64,000 nucleotides of DNA from contig NZ_JANIPJ010000012.1 of the NCBI RefSeq assembly GCF_024623455.1, positions 160,590 to 224,589 of the forward strand, in the 5' to 3' direction. A program made the translations under genes and the position numbers. Below, piece after piece: positions 25,485 to 32,493 of this stretch; positions within the stretch are counted from its first letter, which is position 1; each line of letters begins with the position of its first letter. This stretch comes from Paenibacillus soyae (GTDB lineage: Bacteria; Bacillota; Bacilli; Paenibacillales; Paenibacillaceae). Below the pieces are notes generated by a model. It did no database searches and was not told the origin of the DNA. It saw only the letters and a program-made list of their open reading frames with translations.

Positions 25485-26381
25485 TTAACCTTTCAACGAC
25501 CCAATCATGACGCCTTTAATGAAGTGCTTTTGCGCGAACGGGAATACCAGCATCAGCGGCAGGGTTGCCACTACGATGAGCGAGTATTTCAGCAGCTCGC
25601 TTAGCGCTTGCCGGCGGGACAGCTCCGTCACGTCGGCTATCATGAGAGGACTGATTTGATTTTGGATCAAAATTTCTCGCAGCACGATTTGCAGCGGATA
25701 CAGCTCGCGGTCATGCAGGAATAGCAACGCGGTGAAATATTGGTTCCAGTGGGCCACTCCGTAGAATAAAGCGATCACCGCGATAATCGGCCCGGACAGC
25801 GGAAGGACGATCTTCCATAAGAAAGAGAAGTCGGTGCATCCGTCGAGCTGGGCGGCCTCGAGCAGCTCCTCCGGAATCGTCGTCTGGAAATACGTTCGTG
25901 TCACAATCATATTCCATACCCCAAGCGCCCCCGGAATAATGATGGCCCACACGGTATTGAGCATCCCGAGCTCCTTCACGAGCAGATAGCTGGGGATCAA
26001 CCCTCCGGAGAACAGCATCGTGAACAAAAACAGAAACAGGAGGAGCTGCCTGCCGTAAAAATCCCGTCTCGCGAGCGGATAGGCCGCCAGAATCGTCACG
26101 ACGATGTTCACCGCCGTCCCCGCGACCGTATAAACAATCGAATTCAAGAAGCTTCTGCCGATCAAGTTATGCTTCCATACGGCTTCATAGCCGTCGAGCG
26201 TAGGATTTACGGGCAGCAGCCACACTTTGCCGGACATGACGGCCAGCGGATCGCTGAAGGAAGCGCTTACGATAAAAACGAGCGGATAGAGCACGACGAG
26301 CAGAAAGATGGAGAGAAGCAACATATTGATTCCGCTAACCAGCTTATCTCCCCGCGACTCCGCCAGCGTATAGGGCCTCAT
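25485..26381 (-). CDS. Carbohydrate ABC transporter permease (YtcP/LplC type)
   Basis: 298 residues, six predicted membrane helices. The EAA loop is EAAQLDGCTDFSFLWKIVLP and the C-terminus is KHFIKGVMIGSLKG. It is clearly related to the permease at 13854-14741. GGAGGGAGGG precedes the ATG, 16 bases after the upstream permease gene. Confidence 0.92.
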   Translation of the reverse strand: MRPYTLAESRGDKLVSGINMLLLSIFLLVVLYPLVFIVSASFSDPLAVMSGKVWLLPVNPTLDGYEAVWKHNLIGRSFLNSIVYTVAGTAVNIVVTILAAYPLARRDFYGRQLLLFLFLFTMLFSGGLIPSYLLVKELGMLNTVWAIIIPGALGVWNMIVTRTYFQTTIPEELLEAAQLDGCTDFSFLWKIVLPLSGPIIAVIALFYGVAHWNQYFTALLFLHDRELYPLQIVLREILIQNQISPLMIADVTELSRRQALSELLKYSLIVVATLPLMLVFPFAQKHFIKGVMIGSLKG

Positions 26382-26397
26382 TGGTCTTCCCTCCCTC

Positions 26398-27351
26398 CTA
26401 CCATAGACTAGACTGGCCGGCTCGCCGGGCGATCTTGTTCACCGCGACCAACAGGATAAGGCCGATAATCGATTTAAACAGTCCGATTGCCGTTGAATAC
26501 GAGTAATTCACCACTTGGGAGGTGAAAGCAACCTTGTACACATACGAATCGATCACTTCGGAGGTGCTCAAATTGAGGGGGTTCTGCATCAGCAGCACCT
26601 TCTCGAAGCCGCTGTCCAGTATGGTCCCCGTATTCAAGATCAACAGAATCACGGCGACGGGCATGATGCCGGGCAGATCGATATGCCACATGCGCCGCAG
26701 CTTGGATGCGCCGTCGACGACAGCCGCCTCGTGCAGCACCGGATCGACGCTCGCCAGCGCGGCCATGTAGATAATGCAGTTGAAGCCTACGGTTTGCCAG
26801 ATGCCCGACCAGACGAAGATCGATTTGAAATACGATGGATCGTTCATGAAGCCGACCGCCTCGAAGCCAAACAACCGAATAAGGTTGTTCACGAGCCCAT
26901 GGCGCGGCTCCAGCATCTCCAGAATGATGCCGACCATGACGACGATGGAAATGAAATAAGGAGCGTAGCTCACCATTTGAACCGTGTTCTTAAACAGCCG
27001 GTTCTTCACGTCATTCAAGCTCAAGGCGAGCAGAATCGGGAACGGAAATCCGGCAGCGAGCGAATACAGGCTGAGAATAAGCGTGTTGCTCAGGATGCGG
27101 CCGAATTCGTAAGAACGGAAAAATCTTTCAAAGTGCTCCAAGCCGACCCACTCGCTGCCCAGAATACCCGTCGAAGCCGTATAGTTTTTGAAAGCGATGA
27201 CAATTCCGTACATAGGCACATATTTGAACAGAAGCAGGTAGAACAACGGAAGGGCGATTAAGGCGTACAACCGCCATCCTCGTTTCATTTTCCGCCAGGC
27301 AGACGTTTTTTTCGCTGCCGGCGCGGCCGGGGTCCTGACGGATGCTCGCAT
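26398..27351 (-). CDS. ABC transporter permease (YteP/LplB type)
   Basis: 317 residues, six predicted membrane helices, with EAAVVDGASKLRRMWHIDLP as the EAA loop and a C-terminus RRAGQSSLW. It is the first gene of the second importer operon. I chose the ATG at 27349-27351 (MRASVRT); the frame is open to a GTG at 27366, but that codon directly abuts GGGAG. A cre box and a 16-base palindrome lie 30-53 bases upstream. Confidence 0.9.
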   Translation of the reverse strand: MRASVRTPAAPAAKKTSAWRKMKRGWRLYALIALPLFYLLLFKYVPMYGIVIAFKNYTASTGILGSEWVGLEHFERFFRSYEFGRILSNTLILSLYSLAAGFPFPILLALSLNDVKNRLFKNTVQMVSYAPYFISIVVMVGIILEMLEPRHGLVNNLIRLFGFEAVGFMNDPSYFKSIFVWSGIWQTVGFNCIIYMAALASVDPVLHEAAVVDGASKLRRMWHIDLPGIMPVAVILLILNTGTILDSGFEKVLLMQNPLNLSTSEVIDSYVYKVAFTSQVVNYSYSTAIGLFKSIIGLILLVAVNKIARRAGQSSLW

Positions 27352-27380
27352 ATCCCGTTCGTACACCTCCCTTGCAAGGA

Positions 27381-27395
27381 ATGGAATCGTTTTCT
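27381..27395 (+). promoter_or_regulatory. CcpA cre box before the second importer operon
   Basis: ATGGAATCGTTTTCT matches WTGNAANCGNWNNCW at every position, though it differs at two places from the tighter 14-base consensus. It lies 30 bases before the first permease start. Confidence 0.5.
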
Positions 27396-27404
27396 GCAGA
27401 AAAC
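27389..27404. promoter_or_regulatory. 16-base palindrome, operator candidate of second importer operon
   Basis: GTTTTCTGCAGAAAAC is a perfect palindrome that overlaps the right part of the cre box at 27381-27395. It could bind a dimeric regulator; AraC proteins normally use direct repeats, so it need not be the site of the neighbouring regulator. Confidence 0.4.
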
Positions 27405-27480
27405 TGTAGCTCCACCTTACCTTGGCTTCGATTTCTCGTAAAGCTGAACCTGTTCGCGCATTGTTCCATAGTTAAGAAAG

Positions 27481-27514
27481 GCCCCTTCACTCGCTTGTGC
27501 AGCGGATCGGGGGC
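27481..27514 (-). terminator. Weak terminator of the membrane AraC regulator gene
   Basis: GCCCC (27481-27485) pairs with GGGGC (27510-27514), with an inner CGCT/AGCG pairing; minus strand continues CTTTCTT. Confidence 0.4.
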
Positions 27515-27524
27515 TGTGCAACGG

Positions 27525-29879
27525 TTAAGAACTTGGGGTTTGAAGACCTTCTTTTCCAATTCCGGATTCCCTATAAGTCGTCGCACTGAGACCGTGCATC
27601 CGCTTGAATGCGCGTCCGAAGGTATTAAGCGAGCTGTAGCCGACTTGCAGCGCGATATCGTATATCGGCAGACGAGTGTTCAAGAGCAGCCGGCGCGCCT
27701 CGTTCATCCGGACTTTCTCCAAGTAATCGGAGAAGTTCTCTCCGGTCTGCTCTTTGAAGAACTGGGACAAATAAACGCGGGAGATATCCAGCTCCGCAGC
27801 CGCGCTTTCCAGACAAAGCTCCTGCTCGGCATAAGCTCGCTCGAGAAGCTGTGTAATGCGCGAGAGCAGAGCCTGGTTGCCGCTTTTCTTCCGGTCGCCG
27901 GCCTGCCTGCAGATCTTCTCGACGGCCTGCTGCGCTTGCCGCAAGCCCTCTTCCAATGCCTCGAAGCCTAACGGCGAGTCCGTACGGCCGGTCATGAACT
28001 CGAGCAGCGGCTGGGTCTCTGCTCCCGCCTTCGCGTATAGCTTGAACACCGTCCCCCATACCTCATGAAATAACAGTCTCAACATAGGGATCGTGAGATG
28101 TCGGTTTGTCAAATTGGCCTCGCGCAGTTCGTCGAAAAGCCGGGCCACCCCCTGCTCGTCGCCGGCCGCCGCGCAGTTGATCAGCCTGGTCTGCAGCTCC
28201 GGCGGATAATAGTAGAGATGATGCTCTCTCGGAGTGTCATCATAATGAATGATTCCTGGCTGGTTGCGCCAAGCTGAATAGTTCAGCGCTTGGCGAGCCT
28301 CTTCGAAGGATCTGGCGAGCTCGATTAGAGAAGGATACACGCCTCCTGCGGCCAGAATCGGCGTCGCTTCGGCTTCTTCGCCGGCCCGCGCGTATAGCTG
28401 CTCCAGCAGCTGCGCCAGCTCCTGCCGGCATTGTCCCTCCCGGGCATCGCTTAGGGCGAACAACAGCACGATTTGGTCCGCGGCCATGTCATGCAGAAGT
28501 CCGCGGGCTCCAAGTGCCTTCGCCAGCAGCTCTTTGAACCGCAGCCGCACGATGCCAAGCTCCTGCCACAAGTCCGCATGGTACGATAAGCGTTCATATC
28601 CGCGAAGCTGCACGATGACTGCGGCGTAGTACGGCGCGCCCGCAAGCTCCATGCCGACGTGAGAGGATTGTGCTGCAGCTTCTTCGGGGTCCGTAATGTC
28701 GCCCTTCAGCAAACGTTCGGCGAAAGCCGATCGGAGCAGGGGCGCTTGCTCTTTCAGCTGGCTCTCCAGCTTATCGTTATTGTCCATTAGAATCGCGAGC
28801 TTGTCGCGGATCAATCGGTAAATATCGCGGCGGGAGCCGACATCTCCTCCGAAGCGATTGGCTAGCTGGTTAAGAATGGATTGTACGGGTCGACTGCTGC
28901 GGTAAGCGAGCCAGCAGGAGATCGCGATGCCGCCCCCCAGCGCAAAGACGAGAATCGTCATGAAGATCGTCTTGATGTAATCGGCCTTCTCCAGGATGAC
29001 GTGCTCCGGCTGCGCGGCCACGTAGGTCCAGCCATTGTACTCGGAGGTCGTATAGGTGACGAACATCGGACGGCTTCGAGTCGGCTCTAGAACTCCCTCT
29101 CCTCCGATCAGTTCGCCGCGGCTGACAGGGATGGCTTCCGCTTCCGCGACCCTTTCGCCCGAGCGCGAAGAAACCGAGCTTACGACTCTCCCCTGCTCAT
29201 CCAGTATATAAGCGATCCCCCCATCGGAAATATCAACGCCGCCGAGCAGCTTTTGGATCTCCTTGTTGTCGATGAGAATGGCGATAACCCCTTTTTGAAA
29301 GCCGGGATTGCCGATCGACTGAAGCACCGTAACCAGCGAATAAGGCTGTCTGTTATAGGTGACCTGCCCGGCTGGCAGCACCTCTTTCGAATAGTAGGCG
29401 TCCATCCACCTTGAACGCCATTCTTCATAGGATTGACCTTTTATCTGCATCACATGGTCGTAAAACTTAGGCATTTCATAAATCGTATCGTCCGAGAGGA
29501 CGAGCCCGCTGCGGGAATAAAGGATAAAATAGTCAAACACGAAGTTATTGTAGAGAGAATAACTCGCTAATCGCTTCTGTGTATCGAGCAGCAAATACGT
29601 CGTCGCGCCCTGGAACGGCTCTTCGATGTCCTGCAGCCTGGTCAGCCTTGAATCGCTGTACAGCTCCTGCGCGATCCGGTCGATATCCGCCAGCCTTCGG
29701 TCGAGCGTGGTGCGGCTCTGCTCCAGCAGACTGCGGTTCACCTTGACCGATTCCTCCCGCAGAAGCTCGGTCGTTCTCTCCTGTACAATCCAGCCTACAG
29801 ACATGAACAGCACCAAAAAAACCAAATACGGCGCCACCATAAGAACGAACACTTTATTTCGTTCAACGATCCGCAGCAC
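27525..29879 (-). CDS. Membrane-bound AraC-family regulator (YesS type) of second sugar operon
   Basis: 784 residues. N-terminal helix VFVLMVAPYLVFLVLFMSVG, extracellular dCache-like sensor (about 40-295) with YNGWTYVAAQPEHVILEKA before the second helix (TIFMTILVFALGGGIAISCW), a cytoplasmic linker and a C-terminal AraC domain with YLSQFFKEQTGENFSDYLEK and IYDIALQVGYSSLNTFGRAF. It starts with GTG preceded by GGGGAGGGGAAGG. It lies directly upstream of the second importer operon, in the same direction, and is its likely activator. The architecture equals that of the regulator at 15893-18220. Confidence 0.88.
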   Translation of the reverse strand: MLRIVERNKVFVLMVAPYLVFLVLFMSVGWIVQERTTELLREESVKVNRSLLEQSRTTLDRRLADIDRIAQELYSDSRLTRLQDIEEPFQGATTYLLLDTQKRLASYSLYNNFVFDYFILYSRSGLVLSDDTIYEMPKFYDHVMQIKGQSYEEWRSRWMDAYYSKEVLPAGQVTYNRQPYSLVTVLQSIGNPGFQKGVIAILIDNKEIQKLLGGVDISDGGIAYILDEQGRVVSSVSSRSGERVAEAEAIPVSRGELIGGEGVLEPTRSRPMFVTYTTSEYNGWTYVAAQPEHVILEKADYIKTIFMTILVFALGGGIAISCWLAYRSSRPVQSILNQLANRFGGDVGSRRDIYRLIRDKLAILMDNNDKLESQLKEQAPLLRSAFAERLLKGDITDPEEAAAQSSHVGMELAGAPYYAAVIVQLRGYERLSYHADLWQELGIVRLRFKELLAKALGARGLLHDMAADQIVLLFALSDAREGQCRQELAQLLEQLYARAGEEAEATPILAAGGVYPSLIELARSFEEARQALNYSAWRNQPGIIHYDDTPREHHLYYYPPELQTRLINCAAAGDEQGVARLFDELREANLTNRHLTIPMLRLLFHEVWGTVFKLYAKAGAETQPLLEFMTGRTDSPLGFEALEEGLRQAQQAVEKICRQAGDRKKSGNQALLSRITQLLERAYAEQELCLESAAAELDISRVYLSQFFKEQTGENFSDYLEKVRMNEARRLLLNTRLPIYDIALQVGYSSLNTFGRAFKRMHGLSATTYRESGIGKEGLQTPSS

Positions 29880-29937
29880 GGCCTTCCCCTCCCCGGCAGC
29901 TATTGCAGCCTTTTTTCCGCCTTTCTTCCATTATGAA

Positions 29938-29952
29938 TCGAAAGCGTTTTCC
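29938..29952 (-). promoter_or_regulatory. Possible cre box before the second membrane AraC regulator
   Basis: TCGAAAGCGTTTTCC keeps the cre core but has two mismatches at the ends. It lies about 60 bases before the GTG start. Confidence 0.3.
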
Positions 29953-30065
29953 GCACAATGTGCATTCCGTCATCCGTTCGGCTAAAATTAAGAGAAGCTT
30001 GCGGCATGATAGACTAATAGAGAGCTCGTCCATTATTTTCTATTGAAAGAGAGGCGTTTGCGCAA

Positions 30066-30959
30066 ATGGAAAAGACGAAGCTGGGCCGAACCGGTCTCCA
30101 AGTTACGAAGCTGAGTTACGGCGCTATGGAAATCCGAGGGCCGCGGGTATGGAGCGGCAGACCCGTGGAGGATGCGGAAGCCGACCGGATTCTAAATGCC
30201 GTACTCGATGCCGGCATTAATTTTATCGACACGTCCTATGATTATGGGCGGAGCGAAGAGTTTATCGGCCGATTTATCAGCCATCGCCGGGAGGAATACT
30301 ATCTCGCCACCAAATGCGGCTGCACGCTTGTCGATCATGGCGACCATGACGAAACTCCGCATGTGTGGACGCGGGACAACTTGCTGCACAACATAGAAAC
30401 TAGCCTGAAAAGAATGAAAACCGATTATGTCGATCTCTTGCAGCTGCACGGGCCTACGGTGCGGCAAACGGAGGAAGGAGAGCTGGTCGACGCGCTTAGG
30501 GAAATACAAGCTTCCGGCAAAGCGCGATGGATCGGCATATCGTCCTACCTCCCTCATCTCCCCTCCTATGTGGATTCGGGCGTGTTCGATACGTTTCAGC
30601 TTCCGTACTCCGCGTTGGAACGCGAGCATGAGCAGTGGCTGACGAGAGCCGCCGCGACAGGCGCAGGCATCATCGTCCGCGGTGGCGTCGGACAAGGGGA
30701 GCCTGGCCATGGCCGCGGCTCCGCGGACCGCTGGGCCGTCTGGGAGCAAGCGAGGCTGGACGAGCTGCTGGAGCAAGGCGAGACGCGCACCGGGCTGCTG
30801 CTCCGCTATACGTTGTCCCATCCCGACATGTCGACGACGATCGTCGGCACGAAAAACCCGCTCCACTTGGCAGAGAACCTGCGTTTTGCCGAGAAGGGCC
30901 CGCTGCCCGCGGATGTCTATCGCGAAATGAAATCGCGTCTTGAAGCTCTGCCTAACTAA
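30066..30959 (+). CDS. Aldo/keto reductase family oxidoreductase
   Basis: 297 residues, full-length (alpha/beta)8 NAD(P)H-dependent reductase. Catalytic tetrad residues are visible: Asp in INFIDTSYDYG, Tyr in the same segment, Lys in YLATKCG and His in LLQLHGP. The C-terminal cofactor part has STTIVGTKNPLHLAENL. It reduces aldehydes or ketones, possibly sugar derivatives. It stands alone, divergent from the membrane AraC regulator, and ends at a strong terminator. GAGAGG precedes the ATG at somewhat long spacing. Confidence 0.88.
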   Translation: MEKTKLGRTGLQVTKLSYGAMEIRGPRVWSGRPVEDAEADRILNAVLDAGINFIDTSYDYGRSEEFIGRFISHRREEYYLATKCGCTLVDHGDHDETPHVWTRDNLLHNIETSLKRMKTDYVDLLQLHGPTVRQTEEGELVDALREIQASGKARWIGISSYLPHLPSYVDSGVFDTFQLPYSALEREHEQWLTRAAATGAGIIVRGGVGQGEPGHGRGSADRWAVWEQARLDELLEQGETRTGLLLRYTLSHPDMSTTIVGTKNPLHLAENLRFAEKGPLPADVYREMKSRLEALPN

Positions 30960-30973
30960 CGGCTCGCGAAGCT

Positions 30974-31021
30974 GCACCCTCGCTCCTGTCTTCTAAGCAG
31001 GCGGCGAGGGTGCTTGTTTTT
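30974..31021 (+). terminator. Strong terminator of the aldo/keto reductase gene
   Basis: GCACCCTCGC (30974-30983) pairs perfectly with GCGAGGGTGC (31004-31013), with an inner CCTG/CAGG pairing, then TTGTTTTT. Confidence 0.9.
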
Positions 31022-31064
31022 GGGAACACCGGCCTATACGCCAACCAACAGAGATCATGGTTCC

Positions 31065-31100
31065 GTCATCGTCGTGACAGCATTGATGACACCCTGTCAC
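31065..31100. promoter_or_regulatory. Two interleaved inverted repeats abutting the peptide-operon promoter
   Basis: GTCATC (31065-31070) pairs with GATGAC (31085-31090), and GTGACAG (31074-31080) pairs with CTGTCAC (31094-31100). The second repeat ends exactly where the -35 box begins. This looks like an operator for a dimeric regulator, activator or repressor; no cognate gene lies next to it with certainty. Confidence 0.45.
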
Positions 31101-31128
31101 TTGTTGCCAAATCTAGCAGCTTTATAAT
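31101..31128 (+). promoter_or_regulatory. SigA-type promoter of the putative RiPP operon
   Basis: TTGTTG (31101-31106), 16-base spacer, TATAAT (31123-31128). The start codon of the peptide gene is 26 bases after the -10 box. Confidence 0.6.
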
Positions 31129-31153
31129 GAGAACTGTGAGGGAGGTGAGACTG

Positions 31154-31240
31154 ATGAAAATCGAAATCCGCGAAGTGGAAAACCTGACGCCGACGGCTAT
31201 CCATGAGAATCCCGAGGTACTAACCGAATTCAAAATCTAA
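31154..31240 (+). CDS. 28-residue putative RiPP precursor peptide
   Basis: Encodes a 28-residue peptide that begins MKIEIREVENLTPTAIHENP and ends in the eight residues EVLTEFKI. The ribosome site (AGGGAGGTGA, then 6 bases to ATG) is among the strongest in the window and a clear promoter precedes it, so translation is likely despite the small size. The peptide is acidic, has no signal sequence and no Cys, Ser or Trp. It contains Glu-Asn twice (9-10 and 18-19). It sits directly before an E1-like enzyme that has a PqqD-like peptide-recognition domain and before an M50 protease, the typical place of a RiPP precursor. A leader/core border is not visible. I know of no named peptide with this sequence. 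Confidence 0.68.
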   Translation: MKIEIREVENLTPTAIHENPEVLTEFKI

Positions 31241-31252
31241 GAAGGTCAGCCG

Positions 31253-31282
31253 AAAGAGCCGTACGCTTGTGTACGGCTCTTT
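31253..31282 (+). terminator. Hairpin (attenuator) between precursor peptide and E1-like gene
   Basis: AAAGAGCCGTAC (31253-31264) pairs perfectly with GTACGGCTCTTT (31271-31282) around a 6-base loop. Only two or three U residues end the stem, so it may be a leaky terminator or a 3' stabiliser giving more precursor than enzyme mRNA, as in many peptide clusters. Confidence 0.75.
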
Positions 31283-31314
31283 CCCAAAAATCGATGGATC
31301 AGGAGACTCTAACG

Positions 31315-32493
31315 ATGATGAATCCCGCTTTAAAATCATACTGCCGGCAAGTCATGAGCCGGGATCTTGATGTTATACGGTTCAAAATGGAGCGAACGAC
31401 GCTTGAAATCGACGATCCCGACGGCAGCATCTATGCGTTTATCCAGCTGCTGGACGGCTCGCGCGGCGTGGAAGAAATCGCGCGGGAACGCCAACTAACG
31501 CTGCGCGAAGTAGAGGAAGGCCTATCGATGCTCGACCGTTATCGCCTGTTAACCTGCGGGACGGCCGATCCCTCCGGCTTGACGGAGCGCGAGAAGCTTC
31601 GCTACAAAAATAATTTCACTTACTTCTCTTTGTACGAAAGCTTGGCCGAAAGCCGCTTCGACTTTCAGAAAAGGCTGAAGGAAGCAACCGTAGCCGTCGT
31701 CGGCCTGGGGGGAGGCAGCGTTATCGCCGCCTGGCTCGCCGCGATGGGCGTCGGGCGCATCATCGGTGTCGACTTTGACCGGGTCGAGCTGAACAATTTG
31801 AACCGGCAGTTCTTCTATACCGAGGACGACGTCGGCGAATACAAGACGATTGCGCTGCAGCGGCGCCTGCTCGCTTTGAATCGCGACGTGCGGGTCGAGG
31901 TGCACGAGCGCCGGATCGACAGCGCGCGGTCGCTGTCGGATATCGTAGAGCAGGCGGACCTTGTGGTCGGCGCCATCGATACGCCGCCACTGTTGGGCTC
32001 CCGCTTCGTTAACAGCGCCTGCCTGAGCCGGCGCGTCCCCTCCTATTACCTTTCGATCGGCAACCGGCTCGGCTTCTACTTCCGAGTGCTCCCGTACGAG
32101 AGCGGCTGCACCGATTGCCGGGTTATGCACATTATGCGGAACGACCCTTCGGCGGCCGAACGAATTCGGCGTCAAGTCTCCGGCGCCGCGGCCGATGCCG
32201 ATGCCGGCAATCCGGGCTTCGCGCCTAATGTGGCCATGATGACCGCGCTGGTCGCCGCCGACATCGCCAAACAACTAACCGGCTACGCTTCCCTTCCCGA
32301 TATGGCTTTTGGTATTGTGCCGTTCCATGATATGGATATCTCGAGAAGCCTCATCCCCCGCTATCCCGATTGCCCGAGCTGCGGAACGGCGTCGTCGGAC
32401 TCCAGGGCGGTCGAGCCGGTCTCGATGGAGCAGCTGCTGGATGCAGCGGAAGCCGTCTCGACGGGGACGCGGGATAGGGAGACTCCATCATGA
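31315..32493 (+). CDS. E1/ThiF-like adenylyltransferase with N-terminal PqqD-like peptide-recognition domain
   Basis: 392 residues. Residues about 5-82 have the strand and helix pattern of a PqqD-like RRE (IYAFIQLLDGSRGVEEIARE, then REVEEGLSMLDRYRLL). The E1 domain follows: VAVVGLGGGS (127-135) nucleotide loop, VDFDRVELNNLNRQ (152-165), Lys177, Asp222 with Arg230, and two Cys-X2-Cys pairs (265/268, 353/356) for structural zinc. E1 enzymes adenylate a carboxylate; RRE-E1 fusions such as PaaA (pantocin A) or MccB (microcin C) act on short peptides. It probably modifies the 28-residue peptide encoded upstream. The start at 31315 has AGGAG 9 bases before it; ATG 31294 lacks a ribosome site. It overlaps the protease gene by 4 bases. 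Confidence 0.85.
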   Translation: MMNPALKSYCRQVMSRDLDVIRFKMERTTLEIDDPDGSIYAFIQLLDGSRGVEEIARERQLTLREVEEGLSMLDRYRLLTCGTADPSGLTEREKLRYKNNFTYFSLYESLAESRFDFQKRLKEATVAVVGLGGGSVIAAWLAAMGVGRIIGVDFDRVELNNLNRQFFYTEDDVGEYKTIALQRRLLALNRDVRVEVHERRIDSARSLSDIVEQADLVVGAIDTPPLLGSRFVNSACLSRRVPSYYLSIGNRLGFYFRVLPYESGCTDCRVMHIMRNDPSAAERIRRQVSGAAADADAGNPGFAPNVAMMTALVAADIAKQLTGYASLPDMAFGIVPFHDMDISRSLIPRYPDCPSCGTASSDSRAVEPVSMEQLLDAAEAVSTGTRDRETPS

